NCBI GenBank assembly: GCA_944322825.1
Contig: CALUQD010000004.1
Location: 18,742-82,741 of the forward strand
Direction: 5' to 3'
Length of the DNA stretch: 64,000 bases
Source: Candidatus Avelusimicrobium pullicaecorum
Lineage (GTDB): Bacteria > Elusimicrobiota > Elusimicrobia > Elusimicrobiales > Elusimicrobiaceae
Shown here: positions 14,995-23,180 of the stretch, one piece after another
Position numbering within the stretch: position 1 is the stretch's first letter
How the letters are laid out: each line of letters begins with the position of its first letter
Position numbers and translations under genes: made by a program
Notes under the pieces: generated by a model
What the model was told of the DNA's origin: nothing
The model's database searches: none
The model's input: the letters and a program-made list of their open reading frames with translations, nothing else

Positions 14995-15174
14995 ACCACG
15001 GGCTCCTTGCTAATAAGATAACGGTGTGTAATAAGTATAATCGCCGACGGGAAAAATGTCAAGCCCCGGCGGAAAAAATATCTTTTTTTGTGGGTCAAAA
15101 GACCTGGTTTCATATGGGCCCAATGGCCCTGGCATATTAGGCGGTTATTTTGAACAATATAGTAGGGATTTAAT

Positions 15175-16104
15175 ATGAAAAAACTAATTCTTTTCCTTTT
15201 ACTAGGCAGTGTGTTTTCTCAGGCGGCTCTTGCCCAGTCTATAGGGGGAGCCTTTTTAAAGCGGGGCGGAAAAATGTTGCGGCCCCTTTCCAACGAGGCC
15301 ATACAGTCCTTGGTGCGCCGCGGGCACGGCGGTTTGGTGCTGCGCCGCGCACTGGGGGTGAATGTTCAACACAACTATCCGGCGGCCGCTATCCTAAAGG
15401 ACGGAGAACTTAACCGCGTGTTGCTGCGCCAAGCCTGGCGCCAGTCGGCTGTTACAAAATACCGCTGGGAGGAAAGAAATATCCTGGGGTTGAATACCTG
15501 GCTGATGGTATTATCGCACCGCATACGGGAAAAAATTAAAGTAAATCCGGCGGTTTTAACCGTACTGGAACAAGAATTGCTGCTTGCCCAGCGGGATGCG
15601 GAACAGGAATTTATCAAACGGTTTAAATACTCTCATTTTGCACCTGATTTTCAGCAAAATCCGGCCTTTTTGGACCTGCTGGGCGAGTCGGTGGCGCAGC
15701 GGTTGGAAACCCACGTGCTGCCTTTGCTTAGCACTCCGGACCGGGTGCGCTTTTTGCAGGTGCTGATGCGGGGGGTATTTGCCGGGCCGGTGGACTGGCA
15801 GGAAGTGCATATTTCGTTTTTGAACCGGGAAATCCGCGAAACGCTAAACAACTGCGCGCCGCGTATGGAGCAAGTGGAGTGGTATGGCAAAATGAAAAAC
15901 ACGATGCGCGAGTGTGCCCGCCAAACCGCCCACGAAGCCGCCGAATTTAACATCACTTCCGTGGTGAAACTGCGGGAAATGTTTATTGAAGACCTGCAGG
16001 AAATTTCTTCCCGTTTTGATTTTGATGAAAATGTCGCCCGGGAATGGCAGATGCTTATTTCTTACTTGAAAGAAAAACAACGCACCCGCGCCGGGATAAG
16101 CTGA
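15175..16104 (+). CDS. Exported protein of unknown function
   Basis: 309 residues. Signal peptide MKKLILFLLLGSVFSQAALAQ with a likely cut at ALA-Q. The mature protein is mostly helical, rich in Arg, Leu and Glu (for example LVLRRALGVNVQ, VLTVLEQELLLAQRDAEQEF, LGESVAQRLETHVLPLL, ATRECARQTAHEAAEF-like segments) with three Cys in its last third. No membrane segment after the signal peptide. A weak AGGGA lies before the ATG, and the upstream region has an imperfect inverted repeat (ATATGGGCC..GGCCC..ATAT, about 15113-15140) of unknown role. Single gene followed by a strong terminator. Family not recognised. Confidence 0.7.
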   Translation: MKKLILFLLLGSVFSQAALAQSIGGAFLKRGGKMLRPLSNEAIQSLVRRGHGGLVLRRALGVNVQHNYPAAAILKDGELNRVLLRQAWRQSAVTKYRWEERNILGLNTWLMVLSHRIREKIKVNPAVLTVLEQELLLAQRDAEQEFIKRFKYSHFAPDFQQNPAFLDLLGESVAQRLETHVLPLLSTPDRVRFLQVLMRGVFAGPVDWQEVHISFLNREIRETLNNCAPRMEQVEWYGKMKNTMRECARQTAHEAAEFNITSVVKLREMFIEDLQEISSRFDFDENVAREWQMLISYLKEKQRTRAGIS

Positions 16105-16122
16105 GTCTTTTTGGTACAAATC

Positions 16123-16157
16123 AAAATCCTCCGCCTTGTCGGGCGGAGGATTTTTTT
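16123..16157 (+). terminator. Terminator of the 15175 gene
   Basis: AAAATCCTCCGCC and GGCGGAGGATTTT form a 13-bp stem, with a T7 run. Confidence 0.9.
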
Positions 16158-16215
16158 GTCGCCTTGCCGATTGTAAAGGAAGCCGCCTTGCCCGCCAAGG
16201 GGCGGGGGAAAATAG

Positions 16216-16248
16216 AATAAAAACCCCGGGCGGAACAGGCCCGGGGGA
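16216..16248 (-). terminator. Terminator of the DUF47-pit operon
   Basis: On the minus strand CCCCGGGC (16246-16239) pairs with GCCCGGGG (16231-16224), followed by TTTTTATT. A second small hairpin GCCGTTTTAAACGGC lies between it and the gene. Confidence 0.85.
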
Positions 16249-16270
16249 TAATAAAGCCGTTTTAAACGGC

Positions 16271-17317
16271 TTAAAAGAGCCAAGTTTTCAGCAGGTAGCT
16301 GGCGGCTGATATCACCGCCGCGGCGGGAATGGTGATAAACCAAGCCCACACAATGCGGTTGGCTACCCCCCAGCGCACGCAGGACAAGCGGCGCAGGGAG
16401 CCAATCCCTACAATAGCACCGGTGATGGTGTGGGTGGTGCTTACGGGCACGCCCATAACCGAGGCAATAAAGAGCGAAATAGCCGAGCCCGATTCGGCGC
16501 AGAAGCCGTCCACCGGGCGCAGACGGGTGATTTTTTGGCCCATCGTTTTGACAATTCTCCATCCGCCCGACAAAGTGCCCAAGGCAATCGCTCCGTGGCA
16601 CAAAAGCACCACGGAAAGAGGCACAATGAACGTCCCTTGCGCTACGGCGTGCATTTCTTCGTGGGTAAGCAGAAAATCGCGTATCGGGGCGACTTCGCTC
16701 CCAGCCAGGCCGCCCAACAGGAGCATACTGATAATACCCATCGTTTTTTGCGCGTCATTTCCGCCGTGTCCCAACGAATAGGCCGCCGCCGATAAAAGCT
16801 GCCCTTTGCGGAACCAATGGTCCACTTTGTAGGGGTTAAACGGACGGCAAATGTTAAACACGATAATTCCTATAATCGTGCTCAGCAGGAAGCCTAATAA
16901 CGGAGAGAGAAAAATAAACAAGACCGTTTTCAGAATACCGCCTGCCATCAGCGCGTTTACGCCGCCTTTTACAAAGCCGGCGCCAATCAGCCCGCCGATT
17001 AGGGCGTGGGACGAGCTGGACGGAAGCCCCCACCACCAGGTGAGGATATTCCACACGCAAGCGCCCATCAGCGCACCAAATACCAGGTTGGAGTCTACAA
17101 TATGGATATCCACAATGCCCGCTCCAATGGTTTTGGCCACGCCGGTATGGAACACTAAAAACGCGACGAAGTTGAAAAACGCCGCCCACGCTACTGCTAC
17201 TTTAGGCGATAATACCCGCGTGGAAACCACGGTGGCTACCGAGTTGGCTGCGTCGTGAAATCCGTTTAAATAATCAAAAAACAACGCTAAAATGATTAAG
17301 AATAATATCCAAAGCAT
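16271..17317 (-). CDS. PiT-family inorganic phosphate transporter
   Basis: 348 residues, integral inner-membrane protein of about ten helices. The two inverted family signatures are clear: FDYLNGFHDAANSVATVVSTRVLSP at the N-terminus, and SLGHGGNDAQKTMGIISMLLL in the second half, plus SSSHALIGGLIGAG and VSTTHTITGAIVGIGS. These GFHDAANS/GGNDAQKT motifs bind Na+ or metal-phosphate. It is the short bacterial form (E. coli PitA is about 500). It lies 14 bases after the DUF47 gene on the same strand, the usual pairing for low-affinity phosphate uptake. Import of phosphate is the likely role; sulfate for some homologues cannot be excluded. Confidence 0.93.
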   Translation of the reverse strand: MLWILFLIILALFFDYLNGFHDAANSVATVVSTRVLSPKVAVAWAAFFNFVAFLVFHTGVAKTIGAGIVDIHIVDSNLVFGALMGACVWNILTWWWGLPSSSSHALIGGLIGAGFVKGGVNALMAGGILKTVLFIFLSPLLGFLLSTIIGIIVFNICRPFNPYKVDHWFRKGQLLSAAAYSLGHGGNDAQKTMGIISMLLLGGLAGSEVAPIRDFLLTHEEMHAVAQGTFIVPLSVVLLCHGAIALGTLSGGWRIVKTMGQKITRLRPVDGFCAESGSAISLFIASVMGVPVSTTHTITGAIVGIGSLRRLSCVRWGVANRIVWAWFITIPAAAVISAASYLLKTWLF

Positions 17318-17331
17318 ATTTGGGCCCCGCC

Positions 17332-17949
17332 TTAGTTGTTCTTAACCAGAATAGATTCCACCATATTGGCGGCGTGCTCGCAATTGTCCGTCACTTGTTC
17401 GGCCAGCTCATAAAGTTCTTTTTGTTTGATAACCATCAACGGGTCTTTTTCGTTTTCGAACAAGGAGGAAATCGCCTCGTCGCGCAGGACATCGCCTTCG
17501 TTTTCCAAACGGTTGATTTCTACGCATTGCAGGAGGGTTTCTTTCATGTTTTTATTGCTGCGAAGCGACGCCAAGGCCTTTTGCAGCGCTTTGGCCGTGG
17601 ATTCAATGGTGTCGGCCATCTTGCGGCTGAATTCCGTCGGTTTTTGGATTTTGTATAAGCAGAACCGATTGGTGATTAAATAAATCCCGTCTATAATATC
17701 GTCCAAGCGGTTGGCCAGGGCTAAAATATCTTCCCGGTCGAAGGGGGTGATAAATGTTTCGTTTAAGGTGTTAATAGTGGTGTGGGTCAGTTCATCGCCG
17801 TAGTGTTCCAGCTCGTGCATCTCGCGGACGTTTTCGGGCGTAAATTCCCCTTTGTCCACGAGTTTTTTGTAAAACTCGGCGGCACGGACGATGTTTTCGG
17901 TTTGTTTGTCAAACAAGTCAAAGAATTTTACTTCTTTCGGTAAGAACAT
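17332..17949 (-). CDS. DUF47/PhoU-like phosphate transport accessory protein
   Basis: 205 residues, entirely helical. DUF47 proteins resemble one PhoU domain and are thought to regulate the PiT transporter they are encoded with. Seen here: MFLPKEVKFFDLFDKQTENI, MHELEHYGDELTHTTINTLNETFITPFDREDILALANRLDDIIDGIY, and RLENEGDVLRDEAISSLFENEKDP. The two E/D-rich helices (ELEHYGDE and RLENEGDVLRDE) match the metal-binding ExxxD patterns of PhoU. Upstream gene of the pit operon; no pst genes are present. Confidence 0.92.
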   Translation of the reverse strand: MFLPKEVKFFDLFDKQTENIVRAAEFYKKLVDKGEFTPENVREMHELEHYGDELTHTTINTLNETFITPFDREDILALANRLDDIIDGIYLITNRFCLYKIQKPTEFSRKMADTIESTAKALQKALASLRSNKNMKETLLQCVEINRLENEGDVLRDEAISSLFENEKDPLMVIKQKELYELAEQVTDNCEHAANMVESILVKNN

Positions 17950-18051
17950 AGGTTATTACTCCATTTAGTATTAATTTTATTTTTCATCTTACTTCTTGCG
18001 GGCCCGGCGCGCCGTAGCGGCCGGGAGGGTACGGCATTTACTGCGAAATCG

Positions 18052-18088
18052 TATTAAAAACGCCCGTTTGCAAATGGCAAACGGGCGT
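18052..18088 (-). terminator. Terminator of acetate kinase gene
   Basis: Minus strand ACGCCCGTTTGC, loop CATTT, GCAAACGGGCGT, then TTTTTAATAC. Confidence 0.9.
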
Positions 18089-18097
18089 AAACAAAAA

Positions 18098-19462
18098 CTA
18101 GTTTTTCAACTCCTGCTTAAGCTGCTCGGGCAAGTTAATAGCGGCTTTTAATAAGAAAGGACGCTTTTTAACTTCTTCTATAAAGGCTGCATCGCGCAGT
18201 TTGTTGCGGTAGTCTTTCTCCTGGAAGATGTAGCGGAACTTGGTATACACGTCGTATGTCCCGGCCAGGAGGGCCACAATATCTTGCACGCCCACGATTT
18301 CTTCGTCCGTGGGAATGACAAAGATTTTTACTTTAGAGTTGTCCGCCGAGATGCAGCATTCGGCTTTGTTGGTATCGGCGGCGTTGTTGCGTTCTTCGTC
18401 GAGCACAATGCCGAAGTTTTCCAACCCTTTTAAAATCATTTCGCGGATATTGGTCGCGCGTTCGCCCACGCCGGCGGTGAATACGATGCTGTCCAACCGG
18501 CCCAGGGCGGCCATATAGGCGCCGATGTATTTTTTCACGCGGTAGCATTCCACTTCCAGCGCCAGTTTGCACAGTTCGTCGCCGTTGGCGGCGCCTTTGC
18601 GCACGTCGCGCTGGTCGGCAAAGCGGTCGCCGGTGAGGGCATACATACCACTTTTTTTGTTCAAAATTTTGTACATTTCGTCCGGGCTCATATTCAGCTT
18701 TTTCATCATATGGAAGCAGATGGACGGGTCCATATCGCCGGAGCGGGTGCCCATTACAAGCCCTTCTAACGGGGTGAGGCCCATGCTGGTGTCCAGGCAC
18801 TGGCCGTTTTTCACGGCCGTCACGCTGGCGCCGGCGCCAATGTGGCAGACGATGGTGTTTACTTCGTCCACATTTTTGCCCAAAAGCACCGCGGCGCGGC
18901 GGGAGGTGTACAAAACGGAAGAACCGTGGAACCCGTAGCGGCGGATTTGATAATCGGTATACCATTTGCGCGGCAACGCATACATATAAGAAGAAGCCGG
19001 CATGGTTTGGTGGAAAGCGGTGTCCATTACGCACACATGGGTGACGTTCGGTAGCAGCGCGCGGGCAGCTTCAATGCCCATAATATGGGCGGGGTTGTGC
19101 AGGGGGGCCAAGTCGGAAATATTTTTGAGTTCTTCCACGACTTTATCGTCCACGATAACAGATTTGGCAAATTTCCCGCCGTGCACGATGCGGTGGCCTA
19201 CGGCGCTTATGACGTTGATGTTTTCAATGACGCCGTGTTCCTTGTCGGTCAAGGTTTCAATCACCAAGTTGATGGCGTCTTTATGGTCTTTGCAATTGCG
19301 TTTTAGTTCAAAGGTGGGGTACCCGTTGCGGTCCTGCGAAATGAAGGACCCTTCAATGCCGATGCGTTCCACCGCGCCGGCGCAGAGGCTTTTCTTCTGG
19401 TCCCAGTCGTATACGCTGTATTTGACCGAAGAACTGCCGCAGTTTAAAAATAATATAATCAT
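18098..19462 (-). CDS. ackA: Acetate kinase with C-terminal extension
   Basis: 454 residues. Makes ATP and acetate from acetyl phosphate, a key step in fermentation. Signatures in order: FLNCGSSSVKYS (phosphate binding), VGHRIVHGG with the catalytic Arg, DTAFHQTMP, RRYGFHGSS, HIGAGASVTAV, GTRSGDMDPSI with the second Arg, TAGVGERATNIRE and PTDEEIVGVQD. The normal enzyme ends near residue 400; here about 55 charged residues follow (FRYIFQEKDYRNKLRDAAFI onward). The extension has no recognisable domain. No phosphotransacetylase gene is adjacent. Propionate or butyrate kinase activity cannot be excluded, but the motifs fit AckA best. AAGGAA precedes the start. Confidence 0.94.
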   Translation of the reverse strand: MIILFLNCGSSSVKYSVYDWDQKKSLCAGAVERIGIEGSFISQDRNGYPTFELKRNCKDHKDAINLVIETLTDKEHGVIENINVISAVGHRIVHGGKFAKSVIVDDKVVEELKNISDLAPLHNPAHIMGIEAARALLPNVTHVCVMDTAFHQTMPASSYMYALPRKWYTDYQIRRYGFHGSSVLYTSRRAAVLLGKNVDEVNTIVCHIGAGASVTAVKNGQCLDTSMGLTPLEGLVMGTRSGDMDPSICFHMMKKLNMSPDEMYKILNKKSGMYALTGDRFADQRDVRKGAANGDELCKLALEVECYRVKKYIGAYMAALGRLDSIVFTAGVGERATNIREMILKGLENFGIVLDEERNNAADTNKAECCISADNSKVKIFVIPTDEEIVGVQDIVALLAGTYDVYTKFRYIFQEKDYRNKLRDAAFIEEVKKRPFLLKAAINLPEQLKQELKN

Positions 19463-19582
19463 ATGGATAAATTCCTTTTTGCTCCCAGGCGGGAGCGGAA
19501 AATTTGCGGAGGAAAACCCTCCCTCATTATTATTGTAGCAAAAAGCCAGCCAGGCGTGAACCGGATTTTTGGGCTTGCGCGT

Positions 19583-19612
19583 TTGACGGCAGTTTGTTAG
19601 TATGGCTATAAG
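19583..19612 (+). promoter_or_regulatory. Promoter of the NHL-repeat gene
   Basis: TTGACG (19583-19588) and TATAAG (19607-19612), spacer 18. The -10 overlaps an AAGGAG that sits 5 bases before the ATG (19621), so transcription from here would remove the ribosome site and give a leaderless mRNA. Confidence 0.45.
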
Positions 19613-19620
19613 GAGATTTT

Positions 19621-20841
19621 ATGCGTAAATGGCACCTTGTATGGATTAGTTTTATGTTATGCGCCGCCGTAACGGCGGGCGCGGCGGGGATTTCGCGCCC
19701 CGGCCAGATTGACGATGTGGCCGGCATTCCCGGCAAGCGCGGGTATTCCGGCGACGGCGGAGATGCGCTGAAAGCCCGCCTGGGCAGCCCAATGGGCATT
19801 GCCGTAGACAGCCGCGGCAATTTGTATTTTTCCGATACCGCCAACCACCGCGTGCGCCGCATAGACGCCCGCACCGGTGAGGTGGAAACTTTCGCCGGCA
19901 CCGGCAAGCGCGGTTTTGACAACGACGGCGGCAACGCCGATATGGCGGCTTTAAACGGCCCCACAGGCCTGGCGTTTGATACGCTGGGCAACCTGTATAT
20001 TGCCGACACGGGCAACCACCGCATCCGTATGGTAACGCCCAAAGGCTATATGTACACGGTGGCGGGGGACGGCCGCCGGGATTATAACGGCAACGGCCTG
20101 CGCCCGGTATCGTCTAGTTTAAATAATCCGACGGGGGTAGCCGTCAGCCCGCAGGGGGAACTTTATATCGCCGATACCGGCAACCATTTAATCCGCAAGA
20201 TTGACCGCCACAGCGGTTTTTTGGTCAATGTGGTCGGCACGGGGGACCCGGGCAACAGCGGCGATTGGGAATTGGCGATGAACGCGGAACTGAATAAACC
20301 CTCGGCCATCGTGTTTGACAATAAAGGCAATTTATTTATTGCCGATACGGGCAACCACCAAGTGCGTTGGGTGGAGCCGAGAAAGCGCTTTATTTTTACG
20401 ATTGCGGGCACCGGCAAGCGCGGTTTTTCCGGCGACGGGGACCGCAAATGCACCGACAGCGCGTTTAGCAACCCCACCGGCTTAGCGGTGGATAAGCGCG
20501 GGCGGCTGTATATTTCCGATACGGACAACCAGCGTATCCGCCGCCTGACGGTGGAAAGCCAAATGGACAGCAAGGTGGTGACGGTGGTCGGCAGCGGCGA
20601 ACGCGGCTATAACGGCGACGGAATGGACGCGTGGGACGTGAAGCTGGCCTATCCGGGTGCGATGGTGATTACGCGGTTTGACCAGTTGTTCTTTGTGGAT
20701 ACGGGCAATAACGTCATCCGCCGCGTGTCGGGCATATCGCTGGTGGAGCCGCCCGTCAAATACACGGGTTATGGCAAAGCGCCGGCCAAACAGCCCGATG
20801 AGCGGAATTTTATCCAAGTATTGTTTGGCGGAAAGAAGTAA
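19621..20841 (+). CDS. Exported NHL-repeat beta-propeller protein
   Basis: 406 residues. Signal peptide MRKWHLVWISFMLCAAVTAGAAG. The rest is six NHL blades, each centred on LYxxDTxNHxxR: NLYFSDTANHRVRRID, NLYIADTGNHRIRMV, ELYIADTGNHLIRKID, NLFIADTGNHQVRWVE, RLYISDTDNQRIRRL and QLFFVDTGNNVIRRV. Between blades lie GTGKRGFxxDGG-like loops (GKRGYSGDGGDA, GTGKRGFDNDGG, GTGKRGFSGDGD, GSGERGYNGDGM), a pattern shared with secreted NHL proteins that may bind Ca2+. Blade one or six is probably completed by the N-terminal strand. Propellers of this type bind proteins or sugars; no catalytic residues can be pointed to. Monocistronic, ending at a terminator just before repeat array B. Confidence 0.85.
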   Translation: MRKWHLVWISFMLCAAVTAGAAGISRPGQIDDVAGIPGKRGYSGDGGDALKARLGSPMGIAVDSRGNLYFSDTANHRVRRIDARTGEVETFAGTGKRGFDNDGGNADMAALNGPTGLAFDTLGNLYIADTGNHRIRMVTPKGYMYTVAGDGRRDYNGNGLRPVSSSLNNPTGVAVSPQGELYIADTGNHLIRKIDRHSGFLVNVVGTGDPGNSGDWELAMNAELNKPSAIVFDNKGNLFIADTGNHQVRWVEPRKRFIFTIAGTGKRGFSGDGDRKCTDSAFSNPTGLAVDKRGRLYISDTDNQRIRRLTVESQMDSKVVTVVGSGERGYNGDGMDAWDVKLAYPGAMVITRFDQLFFVDTGNNVIRRVSGISLVEPPVKYTGYGKAPAKQPDERNFIQVLFGGKK

Positions 20842-20863
20842 GGTTTGGCAAACAGATTGGGAT

Positions 20864-20897
20864 AGCGCCCTTGCCGGATTGGCAGGGGCGCTTTTTT
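20864..20897 (+). terminator. Terminator of the NHL-repeat gene
   Basis: AGCGCCCTTGCC (20864-20875) with GGCAGGGGCGCT (20881-20892), one G-T wobble, then T6. Confidence 0.85.
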
Positions 20898-20927
20898 GGG
20901 TATTTTTGGGGGCGCCAAAAAGTACCC
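20898..20927. repeat. Near-palindrome at the left end of array B
   Basis: GGGTATTTTTGG and CCAAAAAGTACCC face each other around GGGCG. It resembles the leading palindrome of the hairpin element (GGTACTTTTTCTG..CAGAAAAAGTACC) and may be a remnant of one. Confidence 0.5.
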
Positions 20928-21144
20928 CAAAATGCCCGCGAGCCGAAAGGCTGTGTTGGCCGCGAGCGGCCGCGCGGGAACCGTGTGGCCCCACTAATCG
21001 TGTCAGCGGGCCTAGAGAAGGGAGGCCAGGCTCTGGCCCGGCTCGCCTTTTGCGCGAGTATCCTCAACTAGTTGTTCCCTAATTGCGTAAGCACCGTATT
21101 TTGCAAAACCCTGTCCGAGGCAGAGTGCCTGCCCCCGGCAAGGG

Positions 21145-21283
21145 GGTACTTTTTCTGGCAGCAGAAAAAGTACCAAAAAGACTGCGCCCCAGGGAGCCAC
21201 AAAAATCACTTTCAAACGGGAAATTTTATAACTCGCGCGGGTATCCCGCGCTCAAACAATAAAATTTCTAATCCGTTTGAAAG
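21145..21283. repeat. Hairpin element, copy 2 (array B)
   Basis: Perfect 13-bp stem GGTACTTTTTCTG / CAGAAAAAGTACC (21145-21174, loop GCAG). Then CTTTCAAACGG (21209-21219) with CCGTTTGAAAG (21273-21283), GAAATTTTA (21220-21228) with TAAAATTTC (21260-21268), bulge TAAT, and inner GCGCGGG / CCCGCGC (21235-21251). Compared with copy 1, several paired positions change together. Confidence 0.8.
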
Positions 21284-21573
21284 GCTTTTTGTAGACGGCT
21301 CTAAAGGGGCGGTTCAACGGCAACAACAACAGCCACGACTACGACAACGACAAAGGCCATGACACAAGCGGAAACAACTTTCCTTTTGAAACGGCGCGGC
21401 CGCGCGGGAACCGTGTGGCTCCACTAGTCGTGTCAGCGGGCCTAGAGAAGGGAGGCCAGCCTCTGGCCCGGCTCGCCTTTTGCGCGAGTATCCTCAACTA
21501 GTTGTTCCCTAATTGCGTAAGCACCGTATTAGGCAACCCCTGTCCGAGGCAGAACGCTTGCCCCCGGCAAGGG

Positions 21574-21724
21574 GGTACTTTTTCTGGCAGCAGAAAAAGT
21601 ACCAAAGAAGGGAGGCCAGGCTCTGGCCCCCAGGGAGCCACAAAAATCACTTTCAAACGGGAAATTTTATAACTCGCGCGGGTATCCCGCGCTCAAACAA
21701 TAAAATTTCTAATCCGTTTGAAAG
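21574..21724. repeat. Hairpin element, copy 3 (array B)
   Basis: Same as copy 2 in both stems (21574-21603 and 21650-21724). The linker between the stems differs: it carries GGGAGGCCAGGCTCTGGCCC, a piece of the short module, which points to recombination between modules. Confidence 0.8.
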
Positions 21725-22110
21725 GCTTTTTGTAGACGGCTCTAAAGGGGCGGTTCAACGGCAACAACAACAGCCACGACTACGACAACGACAACGGCCA
21801 TGACACAAGCGGAAACAACTTTCCTTTTGAAACGGCGCGACAGCGCGGGAACCGTGTGGCCCCACTAATCGTGTCAGCGGGCCTAGAGAAGGGAGGCCAG
21901 GCTCTGGCCCGGCTCGCCTTTTGCGCGAGTATCCTCAACTAGTTGTTCCCTAATTGCGTAAGCACCGTATTTTGCAAAACCCTGTCCGAGGCAGAGCTCC
22001 GCGGCCTGGAAGGCTGTTGCGCAAGAGCGCGACAGTGCGGAAACAGTGTGGCTCAACCAGTCGTGTTAGCGGGCAAAGGAAAGGGAGCCCAGGCTCTGGG
22101 CCTTGATTTG

Positions 22111-22122
22111 TTTTTTTTTTTT
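22111..22122 (+). repeat. 12-T homopolymer before the second array-linked pilin
   Basis: Preceded by GGGCCTTGATTTG and followed by GATA exactly as at 6248-6259. It ends only 14 bases before the ATG at 22137 and so overlaps any promoter of this gene. Confidence 0.8.
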
Positions 22123-22136
22123 GATAAATTTTGGCT

Positions 22137-22646
22137 ATGAACAAAATTTATCAAAAAACATTCCCGGCAATGAAAAACGCCGGATTTACGCTAATAGAGC
22201 TATTAGTAGTGGTTTTAATCATTGGTATCTTGGCGGCGGTAGCGCTGCCGCAATATCAAGTGGCGGTAGCCAAAAGCCGCACGGCCGAAGCCATAACCAT
22301 TTTAAAAGCCATTACGGACGCGCAGGAAGTTTATTATATGGCTAACGGAACCTATACCAACGATTTGGCCGATTTGGATATTGCCGTGGAAGATACCAAA
22401 GCGTGGCGTTTTATGTGTTGGAGCAACCGCACCTGTGGGGCTTTCGCTAAAGTTCAAAATATCCCTTCTGCTCTGGAATTTCATATGATAAATACGCCAG
22501 CTGGGTCCAATGCTACTTATAGCGGAAAGCATTGGTGCCGCGCCCATAAAACCAATACGATAGGCATACAGATTTGTAAAACATATGGTCAGCTGGATAC
22601 TACGGTTGGCTCCGCTTCAGATACCTCATATTATTTAATGAACTGA
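22137..22646 (+). CDS. Type IV pilin-like protein linked to repeat array B
   Basis: 169 residues from ATG 22137. The prepilin site is [28 protein letters not shown]. Two starts are possible: 22137 gives a 16-residue leader ([16 protein letters not shown]), 22170 gives MKNAG. Neither has a Shine-Dalgarno sequence; 22137 is preferred because an AT-rich GATAAATT box lies 6-8 bases upstream, like other leaderless starts in this window. After the helix: [41 protein letters not shown], very like the pilin at 6346 and the well-known general pseudopilin pattern. Four Cys ([21 protein letters not shown]) suggest disulfides. A bidirectional terminator follows. Confidence 0.88.
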   Translation: MNKIYQKTFPAMKNAGFTLIELLVVVLIIGILAAVALPQYQVAVAKSRTAEAITILKAITDAQEVYYMANGTYTNDLADLDIAVEDTKAWRFMCWSNRTCGAFAKVQNIPSALEFHMINTPAGSNATYSGKHWCRAHKTNTIGIQICKTYGQLDTTVGSASDTSYYLMN

Positions 22647-22654
22647 TTTTTGGC

Positions 22655-22698
22655 ATATAAAAACGCCCCGGGGCGGTTGCTCCGGGGTGTTTTTATAT
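22655..22698. terminator. Bidirectional terminator between pilin and tyrosine phosphatase gene
   Basis: TATAAAAACGCCCCGG (from 22655) pairs with CCGGGGTGTTTTTATA (to 22698), with A and T runs on both sides. Confidence 0.85.
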
Positions 22699-22705
22699 AG
22701 TTAAA

Positions 22706-23143
22706 TTATTCCGCTTTCAGTTTTTCCGCCGCCGCGGTGACGGCCTTTTTCAGCCGTTCGGCGGATTTTTCAAACGCGCGGCCCGAAAGGGAAATGGGGT
22801 CCTCCAAATCTTCTTCGCGGCCGAAGGCGTAGTCGTTTAGCAGCCACATTTTGTCCAAATACTGGGCGCATCGGTCGGAAATTTTGTCCAGGTGCGCCTG
22901 CTCCATAAAAAAAATTACGTCGGCTTTTTCCAAATCTTCTTTCGTCAGCTGGGTGGACGTGTGCGGGGGGACAGCAATCCCGTTTTTTTGCAAAAAATCC
23001 GTCACCTTGGCGGGCACGCGGTAGGAAGCGTCCGCATACAGCCCGCGGGAAAATACTGTATCGTCGGGCAACAGCGGGCGCAATAATTCTTCTGCCATAA
23101 AGCTGCGGCAGATGTTGGCGTGACAAATAAATAAGATATTCAT
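22706..23143 (-). CDS. Low-molecular-weight protein tyrosine phosphatase (Wzb-like)
   Basis: 145 residues. The P-loop CHANICRS gives the CX5R signature, with Cys7 as nucleophile and Arg13 binding phosphate; the general acid Asp lies in EDPISL near residue 112. In capsule loci such enzymes (Wzb, Etp, EpsB-type) remove phosphate from the tyrosine kinase that controls chain length. Here the gene is divergent from an O-antigen-ligase-like gene and 2.4 kb from a Wzc-like kinase, which supports that role; arsenate reductase is the main alternative for this fold but lacks support. A TATAGT box lies 7 bases before the ATG without a Shine-Dalgarno, so a leaderless start is likely. Confidence 0.9.
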   Translation of the reverse strand: MNILFICHANICRSFMAEELLRPLLPDDTVFSRGLYADASYRVPAKVTDFLQKNGIAVPPHTSTQLTKEDLEKADVIFFMEQAHLDKISDRCAQYLDKMWLLNDYAFGREEDLEDPISLSGRAFEKSAERLKKAVTAAAEKLKAE

Positions 23144-23150
23144 CTATATC

Positions 23151-23172
23151 ACTATACCAAATTTTATACAAT
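23151..23172. promoter_or_regulatory. Divergent -10 boxes for two leaderless-type starts
   Basis: Minus strand: TATAGT (plus ACTATA 23151-23156), 7 bases before the phosphatase ATG (23143). Plus strand: TACAAT (23167-23172), 8 bases before the ATG at 23181. Neither gene has a Shine-Dalgarno sequence. Confidence 0.5.
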
Positions 23173-23180
23173 ACTCTATT

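Larger units (their letters stand above)
20931..22110. repeat. Repeat array B: long modules (about 430-440 bp) upstream of a pilin gene
   Basis: Gene-free. Same family as array A: the anchor CCCTGTCCGAGGCAG (with small changes) occurs at 21109, 21538 and 21980, and the GTGTGGCyCCACTAxTCGTGTCAGCGGGCC block occurs at about 20978, 21409, 21853, with a diverged copy at 22044. Here the unit is longer (429 and 442 bp between anchors) because each of two units includes a hairpin element plus a CAACAACAACAGCCACGACT tract. The first two long units are almost identical, a sign of recent duplication. The last short unit ends in GGGCCTTGATTTG followed by 12 T, the same junction as at array A. Short open frames inside are repeat by-products. 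Confidence 0.9.

Noticed and set aside
20931..22110. Integron cassette array with attC sites
   Set aside because: The hairpins recall attC, but there is no integrase, no R/L box core that I can identify and no cassette genes between repeats.
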